From: Dehalococcoidia bacterium | GTDB taxonomy: Bacteria; Chloroflexota; Dehalococcoidia; DSTF01; JALHUB01 | NCBI GenBank assembly: GCA_030018455.1 | Contig: JASEFU010000001.1 | Span: 559,545-623,544, forward strand | Reading direction: 5' to 3' | Length of the DNA stretch: 64,000 nt | In this document: piece by piece, positions 8,647 to 16,902 of the stretch | Numbering within the stretch: position 1 is the first letter of the stretch | Layout: the number at the start of each line of letters is the position of its first letter | Notes under the pieces: model-generated | Databases searched by the model: none | Seen by the model: the letters and a program-made list of their open reading frames with translations, nothing else | What the model was told of the DNA's origin: nothing | Program-made: the position numbers and the translations under genes

Positions 8647-8676
8647 ATCATAAAAGGGTGGCTGCGGCTATGTCAA
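8647..8676 (-). promoter_or_regulatory. Sigma70-type promoter of the tad operon
   Basis: On the minus strand TTGACA (8671-8676) and TATGAT (8647-8652) are separated by 18 bp. Transcription would start near 8640, about 60 nt before the cpaB ATG. An imperfect dyad made of GTGAACGAAAC and GTAACGTTTTCAC lies just upstream at 8682-8710. It sits between this promoter and the divergent regulator gene, a natural place for an operator. Confidence 0.72.
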
Positions 8677-8843
8677 CCCTTGTGAACGAAACTTATTGTA
8701 ACGTTTTCACTACGCCTCAGTTCCTATACACTGGAAGCGACGCAACGCGCGTCAGCGCCCCCACCATGGGGGCCACATTCGAGGCGCGCCCATCGCCCCG
8801 ACTGGTCGGGGCACTGCCGGGCGCTGAAAGGGGGAGAAGAGCT

Positions 8844-9257
8844 GTGAGTGCCACCCTAGCGGAGAGGATCGACTGCCTCTTCCGCACCCACCTCAGCCCT
8901 CGCGGTCGCGAGTACAGCTACCGGGAGGTGGCGGCGGCGATCTCCAAGAGAGACGGCCGGGAGGGGGAGACCATCTCGGCCGCCTACATCTGGGGGCTGA
9001 GGACCGGCGCCAAGGACAACCCCACCATGAGGCACCTACAGGCGCTGGCCCGCTTCTTCCAGGTGTCGCCGGCCTATTTCTTCGAGGAGGAGCTCACCGA
9101 GTTCCCGGAGACGGAGGTGCGGCTGCTCGCCGCGTCGCGCCCGGAGACTCTGCGCCGCCTGGCAGTGACGCTGCTGGGGCTGAGCGACGAGAGCCTGAAC
9201 GCTGTGCTCAGCCTGGCCTGCCGGATGCGGCGGCTGGAGGGCCTGCCGGTCGAGTAG
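8844..9257 (+). CDS. XRE-family regulator, EspR-like
   Basis: 137 residues from a GTG at 8844 with GGGGGAGAAGA just upstream. Longer in-frame starts run back through the tad promoter. The N-terminal half is an HTH of the EspR type: ERIDCLFRTH, SYREVAAAISKRDG, then SAAYIWGLRTGAKDNPTMRHL and FFQVSPAYFFEEE. The C-terminal helices (LSDESLNAVLSLACRMRRLEG) probably dimerise it. EspR-like proteins bind DNA as dimers that cooperate over distance. Divergent placement suggests control of the tad operon and of itself; this is inference. Confidence 0.82.
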   Translation: MSATLAERIDCLFRTHLSPRGREYSYREVAAAISKRDGREGETISAAYIWGLRTGAKDNPTMRHLQALARFFQVSPAYFFEEELTEFPETEVRLLAASRPETLRRLAVTLLGLSDESLNAVLSLACRMRRLEGLPVE

Positions 9258-9441
9258 GCGGCCGGCTCGGCTTACCTGGGGACGACCCAGTCTGTCGCTG
9301 CTTCATCCCTGTCTGCCGGATTCACCCTGTCAGCGGTGAGCAACCACATTCAGCGTGAGGGTGAGTCTACAGTGGAGAACCCCGCCAGTGCTTGGTCCAA
9401 ACAACCCACCCAGGGCAGGAGAGTGTCGACACGCTCCCTGG

Positions 9442-10116
9442 CTAGTCGCCTCCTGGCAAGAGATCCGCAAAACAGAAGCCGTCGCGGACCACGCGGTCAC
9501 CTACCGTGACGGCGATCGGCGAGCGGAAGTTCGGGCCGTCATGAACGAACGTGTGGAACTCTCCGTTCTCGCCGCAGGGGTCGACGCCTCTTGGCAGGTC
9601 ATCGAGGAGAGCGTCGTCATACCTCCTTCCAGCGAAGTCCGAGGGCACCACCTTCGGGTCAACGCAGACAAGGGTCGCCCGGAAGCCACTGCGGATAAGC
9701 CACCTCGAGAGGCGCCGAGTATCCTCGCCCCAGATCGGGAAGACCGGATGTAGCCCGGTGCCAGCCAGCCTTTGCTCCCGGTAGGAACGAACCTCTTCCA
9801 GGAAGAGGTCGCCGAAGCCGATGGCTCCGACCCCATCGGTCACCAGCCCCTCGACGGCCTTCGCCATGGCCGTCTCGTACGTCTCCATCGAGCAGGCCGC
9901 CGGGATGGGGACGGTGTACAGCCGCAACTCCAGGGCCGCGGCTTGAGCCGCAAGCAGTTCTTCTCGCACTCCGGACATGCTGACCCGCCTGTAGTCTTCG
10001 GTAATGGTGGTGAACAGCCCGACCACCTCGTAGCCTGGGTTTGCTTGGAGCCGCCAGAGGGCGACGGCGCTGTCCTTGCCGCAACTCCACGCCATCACCG
10101 CTCGAATTGCCGTCAC
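9442..10116 (-). CDS. Diphthine-ammonia ligase-like ATP pyrophosphatase
   Basis: 224 residues from a GTG. The N-terminus has the PP-loop SCGKDSAVALW of the DUF71/ATP_bind_4 family. The family core follows: YEVVGLFTTI, then GIGFGDLFLEEVRSYRE and PIWGEDTRRL, with CVDPKV and a final ENGEFHTFVHDGP. Eukaryotic members amidate diphthine on EF2. Bacterial ones lack that substrate and their reaction is unknown, although adenylation followed by amidation is likely. It stands alone, away from the tad genes. Confidence 0.85.
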   Translation of the reverse strand: MTAIRAVMAWSCGKDSAVALWRLQANPGYEVVGLFTTITEDYRRVSMSGVREELLAAQAAALELRLYTVPIPAACSMETYETAMAKAVEGLVTDGVGAIGFGDLFLEEVRSYREQRLAGTGLHPVFPIWGEDTRRLSRWLIRSGFRATLVCVDPKVVPSDFAGRRYDDALLDDLPRGVDPCGENGEFHTFVHDGPNFRSPIAVTVGDRVVRDGFCFADLLPGGD

Positions 10117-10436
10117 ACCTAAGAGTCTAGGCTAGGCGGACCCCAGGATGTAGCGCCATCTCACCAGGTATAGGGGCTCCTGCGCCACGTACTTCCCCGA
10201 ACCGAAGCTGGGCTGACGAACGCACAGAGGTCCAGAGCAAGTAAGTCCCAAGAACGTCAAGACAGGATCGGATGACGAAAAAGGAGGGTGTGCCGACAAA
10301 CCACTACTCCAAGTCCCAGGTGTCCTTCGAGTCTTCAGTCGCTTGGCGTGGAACTACCACACTCGGTTCATCTTTCCTTGATGGGTGGAGTGCTTAGCAC
10401 AAATCTAAAAAGCATATTAGCCCCCCTCAAATTTTT

Positions 10437-10646
10437 CTCCAATCCATCTCCAACCCCTACTACGGCGGCCCTTGGCCGGAGCGCCTCTAGGTTCAGATGC
10501 CGCGATCGCTGGCCTGCCCCGGCTCATTCACTCGCGGCGATCCTCACGTCTCGCCCCATCTTCCTCCTTCACGCCCCGACGGCGAAATTGGAGAAAAGAG
10601 GCCTCGATTGGAGAAAACGGGCCGGAATCTTGGAGATCCATTGGAG
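10437..10646. promoter_or_regulatory. Second TTGGAG box array, inverted halves
   Basis: Two boxes read on the minus strand (10437-10442, 10448-10453; 11 bp apart). Four read on the plus strand, starting at 10588, 10608, 10630 and 10641 (steps 20, 22 and 11 bp). The plus-strand part aligns without gaps over about 45 bp with the array before tadB: both share TTGGAGAAAA, then CTTGGAGATC, then TTGGAG and ACC. The two halves face each other across about 135 bp. No gene starts immediately beside it. Confidence 0.55.
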
Positions 10647-11060
10647 ACACCTCAGCTAGGCTTGGCCCTGTGAAAAGCGCGTTTCGTCGGTATCGCCAGA
10701 AGACAAACTGACCGGACGGCCCGTCCGAGAACCTGGATGGATCAACCCGCAAGGGAAACGAGCTCGCTCTCCAGGCCAGGCGTCGAACAGGGCAGCAGAA
10801 GCCAGTAGGGAATCAGCGAAAGGAGGTGTCAACGAGGAGTCCAGGACACGCACGCGCAACACGCCGAACGAACGCACCCACCAGAAGGGAGGACATCGGA
10901 GACCTAGCCACGTAGCATACTCAAGCCCCGACGCTCGGGGCGACAAGCCAATCTCATAGAAGCCCCACCGACGCCGGACAGCCATCGTCGACCCGCCTCG
11001 GTCCGGCCCGCAGGCGACGGGCGCCGCGCCGTTGAAGTCTCGCCCGCTGCCTGCAACGCA

Positions 11061-11092
11061 GAAGCCCCACAGGGTTCGCCCTACGGGGCTTC
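11061..11092. terminator. GC-rich hairpin with TTCG loop
   Basis: GAAGCCCC pairs with GGGGCTTC around an inner AGGG-TTCG-CCCT stem-loop. The flanking T content is low, so this may be a factor-dependent terminator, an insulator or a leader structure of the accessory operon starting at 11136, rather than a classic intrinsic terminator. Confidence 0.45.
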
Positions 11093-11135
11093 CTGCATTC
11101 TCTCAGAACATCAGAACATTCAAAGGAGGAACGGA

Positions 11136-11372
11136 ATGGACATTTACTGTCCGGTCTGCGGTGAGCCGTGGGACCTGTACGCGCTCCACGATGTGCCGGG
11201 CGTCCCGTTCGAGGCGGCTCGCCGACGCTTTGCCGCCGAGGGCTGCCGGGTGTTCGGCACGAGGCACAACAGCACCATCGACTCCGACAGGGCCGCCAAG
11301 TCGGCGGTTCTGCATCAGCTCCTCGGGGACGACATCGACGGGATCGCCGCCCTCATGGAGGATCTCGGATGA
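11136..11372 (+). CDS. Small zinc-finger-like protein
   Basis: 78 residues with AAAGGAGGA before the ATG. The N-terminus has CPVCGEPWD, one knuckle of a zinc ribbon, then YALHDVPGVPFEAARRRF. A lone later Cys (EGCRVFG) may complete the site with a His. It overlaps the next gene by ATGA. Such tiny Cys-rich proteins accompany mobile-element replication genes. No function is assigned. Confidence 0.65.
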   Translation: MDIYCPVCGEPWDLYALHDVPGVPFEAARRRFAAEGCRVFGTRHNSTIDSDRAAKSAVLHQLLGDDIDGIAALMEDLG

Positions 11373-11734
11373 AGGTCTACAGCGGAAAGCGGGTCTTCGA
11401 ACGCGAGAGCACCACGCGCGGCGAGCCATTCGTAGTCGTCGAGAACGTCGCCGACGACGGGCCCTCCGACCGCCGCCCGCTCACGCACGTCCCGTACCAC
11501 TCGCCAGACGGCGTCGAGTGGGGATACGCCGGCAGCGGCCCGGCCGATCTCGCGCTGGCCATCCTGGCCGACTACTTCGAGGAGCCACCGGAGTTCGTGC
11601 TGGCGGCCCTGCGCTCGATGTGGACGCCGCGCTCGAAGGCGGCCGCTCTCCATCAGCGGTTCAAGGAGCGGTTCGTTGCCACGCAACAAACCTTGGGAGC
11701 ACCGGGGCAACTAGCCCTAGCCCTTCTAAGGTAA
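11369..11734 (+). CDS. DUF6166-like small protein
   Basis: 121 residues from an ATG that overlaps the preceding stop. The central motif SPDGVEWGYAGSGPADLALAIL is characteristic of the DUF6166 family found in phages and integrated elements; function is unknown. The C-terminus (SKAAALHQRFKERFV) is helical. It is cotranslated with the zinc-finger-like protein. Its 3' end overlaps the convergent SNF2 gene by 9 bp. Confidence 0.6.
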   Translation: MKVYSGKRVFERESTTRGEPFVVVENVADDGPSDRRPLTHVPYHSPDGVEWGYAGSGPADLALAILADYFEEPPEFVLAALRSMWTPRSKAAALHQRFKERFVATQQTLGAPGQLALALLR

Positions 11735-14047
11735 GTCCTCTATGGGGGCTGCTTTCGCCCACCAGTCGTCGAAGGGCGGCCGATTAGGGGTCTCGAGTAT
11801 CTCAGCGTAGCTCCCTCTTAGTAGGCTGTTCACAGGCGGGACGTTATAACAGGCGTTCTGGCTGATGATGAAGCGATCATGAGCGAAGGCTGGCAGCACG
11901 CGCCACTCAGCAGTGATCCCCTTGCGCTGTACCTCTTCGCGGAATCTGGCGAAGTCTCGCTTGGCCCGCTCATCAACGTTGGCCGGGCCCGATAGAATCC
12001 GCACCTGTCGGACCACCGCAGGATCAATAGTCTCTATGAGCTCTTCGAGGGCTCGGGCGTGGAAGTGTAGGTCGGCCCACCAGATGAACTCCTCACTCTC
12101 ACGAAGAATACGCCGGAGCCTCACGACATTAGAGAACGGTTCCTCGGGCTTTATCACGATGGCCGGGCGCTTTTCCGCGGGAGCTTGAGGGACGGGTTCT
12201 CGCGCCGCTTCAGGGGGGCCCACATAGGCGCGTCTCGGCGGCGTTAGCCCGAACAAGCCGAATAGCTCTTCTTCCGACAGTACGCGCTCCAGGGTCACAT
12301 CGGCCAGCTCATCCACGACTTCTTCGAACAGAATTTTCTTTCTTTCGAGAAGTTGCTCTATCCGTTCCTCAATGGTGTCCTGGCAGATGAGTCGCGTCAC
12401 AAACACGGTCTTGAGCTGGCCAATACGATGCGTCCGGTCTTCTGCCTGACGTTCGGCCGCGGGGTTCCACCACCGGTCGAAGTGCAATACATAGTTGGCG
12501 CGAGTCAGGTTGAGGCCTAGCCCGCCAGCTCTCAAGGAGAGAAGAAGAACTTTGTGCTCGTCCTTCGACGAGAAGGCCTCTTCCACCCGGCTTCGCTGGG
12601 CGGTGGACAGCTTCCCGGTGTAGACAAGTGGCTTGTACTCCTGAACCCTCTTCTCGAGCTCTTCAAGCGCTTTCACGTACTGAGAAATCACTAGAGCCTT
12701 TCCGTCGTCCTGGCAGGCTTCTTCGAGGAACTCTTCCAAAAGGAAATCTGCCTTGGCGCTCTCTCCCGTGTCAGGATCGAAGTTGCACACCTGTTTGAGC
12801 TGCTGGATGAGGGCCAGAACGTGCTGAACGGTGACACCGGGTGTTTGTTGGAGTCGGGCCGTTCCCTCACGTTCCGCTCGATCGTAGGCCATCCTCTGGG
12901 ATTCGGTTAGCTCCAGCCACTTAGTGTCGACAACCTTATCGGGAAGCTCGGGAAGTGCTTCCTCCTTGCGGCGACGAAGAACGTAAGGCCGGGCCCGCTC
13001 ACGAACGGCTCGGGGCGATAGATAAGGAATCTCGCTGGCCTCAAAAAGCCCTGGCTTGATGAACCCAAAGACAGCAACCATGTCCTCCAACGTGTTTTCG
13101 AGCGGTGTGCCGGTCAACCCCCAGCGTCGCTTGGCACTCAAGCTTCGAACGGCTCGGGAGGCGGCGGTGTTCGGGTTCTTGATCCTCTGCACTTCGTCAG
13201 CGACTACCAGATCAAATACGCGTCCCCTGATGGCCTCCCGATCCTGCCGCACTGTCTCGTATGTGGTGACTAGCACGTGGCACTTTCCCACATATGCGCG
13301 CCAGGCCAGCCTCCGTCCTTGCTGACCACCATGAACTCGAATCCCGACAAGTTCAGGAGCCCACCGGTTGAGTTCACGCATCCAGTTCGTGAGGACGCTC
13401 TTCGGACAAACGACGAGCGCTTGCAGAGCGAGCGACCGGCGAATGAGCGCTCGGAAGGCCGTGATCGCCTGGACGGTCTTGCCGAGGCCCATATCGTCAG
13501 CGAGCAGCGCAGACTCATTGTCAAAGAGGAATTTCACACCCGCTCGCTGGAACGGGTACAGTTCCTCGGGGAAGAGCAGCTCATCCAGAAACTCAGTCGC
13601 TGCTGGCGGCATGAGTATCGGGAGAAGCAGCTCGAAGATGTCTAAGCCTTTCGGCCCCTTAGGATCAAGGCGCTGGCTAAGGCGGAACGGCTCCACTCTG
13701 GTCTTGGTCTGCGACTGGCCTCGCCGACGTACCTCTTCCTCTTTCTTGATGTAGATAGTCCCGTAGGCAACGGGCCTGGCGAGAGAGTCCAGTAGGTCGA
13801 TGATCTCGAACGCCGGTAGCCAGGGGTGACCGTCAACTTGGACGACTTCCGGCTGGCCCAGAGCCGCCGTCTCTACTATCTCGGGCCGTGTTAGCACCAA
13901 ATCGCGAGACAGGTCTGGAGGCTCGATCGTCGGGATTGACACCGACCGAGCCTTGATGCTGGGCCACGACATCTCCTCTTCAGCGAGCTCAACGACCTGC
14001 GGAGGAGCGATACGTGAGAAGCGGCGGAGGGTATCTAATAGGCCCAT
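11726..14047 (-). CDS. SNF2-family helicase with C-terminal PLD-like region
   Basis: 773 residues. Domains in order: an N-terminal region of about 160 residues; SNF2 ATPase with Walker A DDMGLGKT (residues 184-191), VVADEVQRIKN as motif II, and LTGTPLEN; helicase C domain with YTGKLSTAQRSRVEEAF, SLRAGGLGLNL and HRIGQ; then about 130 residues containing ADLHFHARALEEL and HDRFIISQN, reminiscent of a phospholipase-D-like or MIT-C fold with a single HxxF-type motif. It is a dsDNA translocase. It forms a minus-strand pair with the gene at 14056, opposite to the surrounding operon. Defence or element stability is plausible. Confidence 0.8.
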   Translation of the reverse strand: MGLLDTLRRFSRIAPPQVVELAEEEMSWPSIKARSVSIPTIEPPDLSRDLVLTRPEIVETAALGQPEVVQVDGHPWLPAFEIIDLLDSLARPVAYGTIYIKKEEEVRRRGQSQTKTRVEPFRLSQRLDPKGPKGLDIFELLLPILMPPAATEFLDELLFPEELYPFQRAGVKFLFDNESALLADDMGLGKTVQAITAFRALIRRSLALQALVVCPKSVLTNWMRELNRWAPELVGIRVHGGQQGRRLAWRAYVGKCHVLVTTYETVRQDREAIRGRVFDLVVADEVQRIKNPNTAASRAVRSLSAKRRWGLTGTPLENTLEDMVAVFGFIKPGLFEASEIPYLSPRAVRERARPYVLRRRKEEALPELPDKVVDTKWLELTESQRMAYDRAEREGTARLQQTPGVTVQHVLALIQQLKQVCNFDPDTGESAKADFLLEEFLEEACQDDGKALVISQYVKALEELEKRVQEYKPLVYTGKLSTAQRSRVEEAFSSKDEHKVLLLSLRAGGLGLNLTRANYVLHFDRWWNPAAERQAEDRTHRIGQLKTVFVTRLICQDTIEERIEQLLERKKILFEEVVDELADVTLERVLSEEELFGLFGLTPPRRAYVGPPEAAREPVPQAPAEKRPAIVIKPEEPFSNVVRLRRILRESEEFIWWADLHFHARALEELIETIDPAVVRQVRILSGPANVDERAKRDFARFREEVQRKGITAEWRVLPAFAHDRFIISQNACYNVPPVNSLLRGSYAEILETPNRPPFDDWWAKAAPIEDLP

Positions 14048-14055
14048 CTCCGTGT

Positions 14056-14625
14056 CTACGCGAAGCGGGGGTCTTCCTTTGCCAGGAGTTGCAGGGCTGC
14101 GCGCATGCGCTCGAAAGCTTCAACCAGGTCAAAGCGGCCAGCGCAGTCCTCAAGGCAGGCGATCGTGTCCCTCTCGGAATCGGCGTCCCTGAATCGCCCC
14201 TCGTATACAAGCGGCTGGAAGGGAGATCCCGACATCTTGATCGTTCCGCGCGCAGCGGCGGCGACGTCTTCCTCCTCAACCTTCAGTGCCTCGCCTGCGC
14301 GCCAGATCGCGGCCATGTTTAGGTCTACTTGATCGGCGATATTCAGTAGCTGGCGATCAGGCACCAGGACAGTACCCGGTTTCCGCGATGACTGTCGTAG
14401 GAGCGTCGGACCGCAGAGATCGACCCCCACATAGTGCTCCAATTGCCCGCCGTACAGGGTTCTCTGCACTAGTGAAGGCCGAACGGGCGTGGTGGCGCGG
14501 AACTCAAGAGGGTATCCCCGATTGTCCGTAACCATCAGCGCCGCGATAAACCCGTCTTCCTTGGCGGTCTTCTCCAGGACCAAGAATCCAAGCAGAGGGC
14601 CACTTGAGAGAAGCTGTTCAGCCAT
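14056..14625 (-). CDS. Unknown partner of the SNF2 helicase
   Basis: 189 residues, ATG start, 8 bp upstream of the SNF2 gene and surely cotranscribed. The N-terminal half is beta-rich (GFLVLEKTAKEDGFIAALMVTD, then PLEFRATTPVRPSLVQRTLYGG). The C-terminal half is mostly helical. No known domain, signal peptide or catalytic motif is recognised. A TATAAT -10 on the minus strand at 14747-14752 and two GGCGCCCCA repeats (14651-14659, 14682-14690) lie upstream. Tight linkage suggests a subunit or specificity factor for the helicase. Confidence 0.55.
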   Translation of the reverse strand: MAEQLLSSGPLLGFLVLEKTAKEDGFIAALMVTDNRGYPLEFRATTPVRPSLVQRTLYGGQLEHYVGVDLCGPTLLRQSSRKPGTVLVPDRQLLNIADQVDLNMAAIWRAGEALKVEEEDVAAAARGTIKMSGSPFQPLVYEGRFRDADSERDTIACLEDCAGRFDLVEAFERMRAALQLLAKEDPRFA

Positions 14626-14779
14626 GCCAACCTCCGCGCGGTCAAGTCTTGGCGCCCCACTTTGGGATGAAATGAAAGTTAGGCGCCCCAGCGCGGCATC
14701 TAGCGTTGTGCAGCCTAGTTATCGACGCCAGCGCCTTGTAGTGGGCATTATACGCAAGGCTCAAAAAAGGGGGAACTTC

Positions 14780-14902
14780 ATGTGGTCGAGAAGCACCCGA
14801 AGGCAGGGCGGACGGCGCTCGCCGGGTCCGGTCCGCATCGCCGCGCTGATGAGCAGCGTCGCCTTCGTGGTGGCGGTGCTGTCGAAGGTCTGGCCCCTGT
14901 AG
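14780..14902 (+). CDS. Possible 40-residue membrane peptide
   Basis: An ATG preceded by a GGGGGAA run opens a 40-residue frame. It has a basic N-terminus (WSRSTRRQGGRRS) and one hydrophobic segment (IAALMSSVAFVVAVLSKVW). It ends just before the 22-bp palindrome. The start signal is good, but the frame is short and has no recognised homologue. It could be a real small membrane protein of the element or chance. Confidence 0.35.
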   Translation: MWSRSTRRQGGRRSPGPVRIAALMSSVAFVVAVLSKVWPL

Positions 14903-14905
14903 CAA

Positions 14906-14927
14906 GCCTGCCTGCCGGCAGGCAGGC
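14906..14927. repeat. 22-bp perfect palindrome, REP-like
   Basis: GCCTGCCTGCC is followed at once by its exact reverse complement. A near copy occurs at 53224-53243 inside hemD. Translated, this repeat gives the peptide LPAGRQ, seen in many predicted proteins from metagenomes that carry such dispersed palindromes. Here it lies between two genes, just before a ribosome-binding site. Confidence 0.75.
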
Positions 14928-14946
14928 CGAAGGGAGGAAGAAAACA

Positions 14947-15225
14947 GTGCAACACGACATTGCATCCCGTCGAGAGATCTGCTGCCTGTCCGCCTGGGAC
15001 AAGCTCAGGCTCGCGGCGGAACGCATCGACCCCTCGGAGTACCGGGAGGTCGTCCTGGCGCTGGTCGCGCTGGACGTGCCCGTTGGGCAGGTGAAGCGTC
15101 TGGCCCTCGCCCTCGCCGCCGTGAGGGGCGAGGAGTGCCACCGCCACTTCATGGGCGAGTACGCCGACCTGGTGTGGGACACCCTGCGCGAGCAAATCAC
15201 CGAGGAAAGGAGGAATGCAGCGTGA
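14947..15225 (+). CDS. Small hypothetical protein
   Basis: 92 residues from a GTG at 14947 with GGAGGAAG upstream. A longer in-frame start would have to translate the palindromic repeat, so the internal GTG is preferred. The protein is helical (LSAWDKLRLAAERIDPSEYREVVLALVALD) with acidic and basic patches and no recognised domain. It overlaps the next gene by GTGA, so it belongs to the operon of the accessory block. Confidence 0.55.
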   Translation: MQHDIASRREICCLSAWDKLRLAAERIDPSEYREVVLALVALDVPVGQVKRLALALAAVRGEECHRHFMGEYADLVWDTLREQITEERRNAA

Positions 15226-15830
15226 GCAAGAGACGAAGGTCAAGGTCTAAGGCGGCCAGGCTGGTCAGCCGCTGGTTGGACACCGGCTGGCAGCTCTCCG
15301 CGCGGGCGGCTGGCCTCGCGCGCAGAGCAGCGGTGCGGCTGTACCGCTGGCTCCGGCCTCGCGGCCCGACTGTCATCATCGACGCCCGCCGGCGACAGGC
15401 CCGCAGGCTCCGCCGCGACATAGGGCGGGCTGCGCGAGCCTACGCCCGAGCCCTCGGCGCCGAGCTGCCGCCGGGGCTGCTGATCGTCGTCCAGCGGGTC
15501 GTCCACGAGGGCCGGCAGCTTAACGGGCTGCTTCAGGCCTTCGAGGTGACCGACGGCGACCGGCGCTACGTTGTCCATCTGGCGCTGTCAGTCAACGGGC
15601 GTCAGGTGAGCGAGGACGAGCTGCTGGCCGCGCTGCGACACCAACTGACGTGCACTCTGGAGGACGCCATCGGCAAGCCCGTTCTGAAGGTGCCGCTGGA
15701 CCTGGAGGTTCCCCGCGCTCGGGCCGGTACGCCAGTCGTAGAGCTGCGGCCGGAAGCGCGCGCACAACACGATGGGCAGGAACGTAGTGCCATGCCCATC
15801 CAACGGATCGAAGACGAACAAGCTTCATAG
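15222..15830 (+). CDS. Basic hypothetical protein
   Basis: 202 residues from a GTG inside the previous stop, with GGAAAGGAGG upstream. The first 90 residues are extremely Arg/Lys-rich (SKRRRSRSKAARL, then RRRQARRLRRDIGRAARAYARAL), which suggests nucleic-acid binding. Residues 85-165 look like a compact alpha/beta domain (LLIVVQRVVHEGRQLNGLLQAFEV). No named family is recognised. It probably serves the DNA-metabolism cassette. Confidence 0.55.
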   Translation: MSKRRRSRSKAARLVSRWLDTGWQLSARAAGLARRAAVRLYRWLRPRGPTVIIDARRRQARRLRRDIGRAARAYARALGAELPPGLLIVVQRVVHEGRQLNGLLQAFEVTDGDRRYVVHLALSVNGRQVSEDELLAALRHQLTCTLEDAIGKPVLKVPLDLEVPRARAGTPVVELRPEARAQHDGQERSAMPIQRIEDEQAS

Positions 15831-15852
15831 CCTAACAAGGAGGTGAACAACG

Positions 15853-16875
15853 ATGACCCAACGTATCGTGATCAAGAGCCTTGAGGAGCTCGGCCGGTTC
15901 AGCGATCTGTTCGTCCCCGCTGACGAAGCGCAGGAGGTACGGGCGCTGGTGCCGGTTGTGACCGAGCCGACCACGGAGGCGGACCTCGAAGGGCTGGCCG
16001 AGGCTGCGAGCCGGGCGGCTCTGGAGCTCCGCCAGCTAGCCGAAGCCGACGCCGCTGCCCGCCAGGAAGCCGAGGAGGCGCTGGCCCAGTACCGTCGGCT
16101 CCAGAGCAATGCCGCGCGACTGGAGCGAGTGGCCGTCGAAGCTGAGGCTCTGGCCGACCGGGCGGCGAATCTAGCGAAGCAGGCATTCAATCCGAACTGC
16201 CGCAAGAAGGCGGGGGAGATCGCGACGGCGGTCGCCGCCGTGGCTGGCACTGCCCGCCACCGGCTGGCTGCCCTGACCACCGAACTGGCGGCCCTCTCGG
16301 TTCGGGAGGACGTGGCTCGTCTCCTGACCGAGGAACGCGCGCGGGAGGAGGCGACGCGCCGGGAGGCCACGGAACGCGAGCGCGAGGCGCGGCTCCGCCA
16401 GGGAATCGCCGAGGCCGAAACGCTGGCGAGAGAGCAAAAGTTTGACGAGGCCCTGAGGCTGTTGGGCTCGCTCCGGAAGATCGATCCCAGCAGTCCGGTC
16501 GTGACCTCGTCCATCGAGACGATAAGGCGGCAGCACTGGGCCGTCAAGACCGGCCAGGTCGAGAAGGCCCTGCGAGAGGCCCGCCGGGTCTACCGGAAGG
16601 AGCCCCGCCAGGCTCTCGCCCTACTAGAGCCGCAGGACCTGAGCGAGATGCCTGAGCCCCTCGTGCGCCAGGTCTACGGCTGCTGGCTCCAGGCCTGTCG
16701 CCGCCTCAAGCTGGAAGGGGCCGTCCACTACTCTCCCACGTTCGGCAAGGGGGCGATCCTCGTGCCCGCCGACGACGGGCGGCTTGAGGTCGTGTCCGCT
16801 ATCGGCCTGCAGCGCTGGAAGCCCGGCGGTCGGTTCTCGTCCACGGCCCTCAAGGGCGCGCGTCCGCTCAGCTAG
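15853..16875 (+). CDS. Coiled-coil protein with TPR-like segment
   Basis: 340 residues with a near-perfect AAGGAGGTGA site before the ATG. Residues 45-200 are a long Ala/Glu/Arg-rich coiled coil (EEALAQYRRLQSNAARLERVA and following). A short helical-repeat stretch comes next (EALRLLGSLRKIDPSSP, then QVEKALREARRVYRK). The C-terminus is a compact basic tail. The strong ribosome-binding site implies abundant expression. A scaffold or DNA-organising role is possible, but no family is recognised. A terminator hairpin follows. Confidence 0.6.
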   Translation: MTQRIVIKSLEELGRFSDLFVPADEAQEVRALVPVVTEPTTEADLEGLAEAASRAALELRQLAEADAAARQEAEEALAQYRRLQSNAARLERVAVEAEALADRAANLAKQAFNPNCRKKAGEIATAVAAVAGTARHRLAALTTELAALSVREDVARLLTEERAREEATRREATEREREARLRQGIAEAETLAREQKFDEALRLLGSLRKIDPSSPVVTSSIETIRRQHWAVKTGQVEKALREARRVYRKEPRQALALLEPQDLSEMPEPLVRQVYGCWLQACRRLKLEGAVHYSPTFGKGAILVPADDGRLEVVSAIGLQRWKPGGRFSSTALKGARPLS

Positions 16876-16902
16876 CTCCTCGAAGTCTCTGACCACACCT
16901 TC

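Larger units (their letters stand above)
10117..11135. other. Long non-coding stretch with phased boxes and hairpins
   Basis: About 1 kb without a supportable gene: open frames here are short and lack ribosome-binding sites or known motifs. It holds two inverted and four direct TTGGAG boxes (10437-10646) and a 15-bp palindrome CGGACGGCCCGTCCG at 10713-10727. It also holds a 7-bp-stem hairpin at 10925-10941 and a strong TTCG-loop hairpin at 11061-11092. GAAGCCCCAC occurs twice, near 10959 and at 11061. It separates ordinary genes from the accessory block that starts at 11136 and may include that block's left boundary. Confidence 0.5.

Noticed and set aside
11061-11092. GGGTTCGCCC hairpin considered as the T arm of a tRNA
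   Set aside because: No acceptor, D or anticodon arms can be drawn around it; it is a single long hairpin.
14782-15225. Long form of the 92-residue protein that would include LPAGRQ
   Set aside because: It requires translation across the palindromic repeat and has a worse start than the GTG at 14947, which follows GGAGGAAG.
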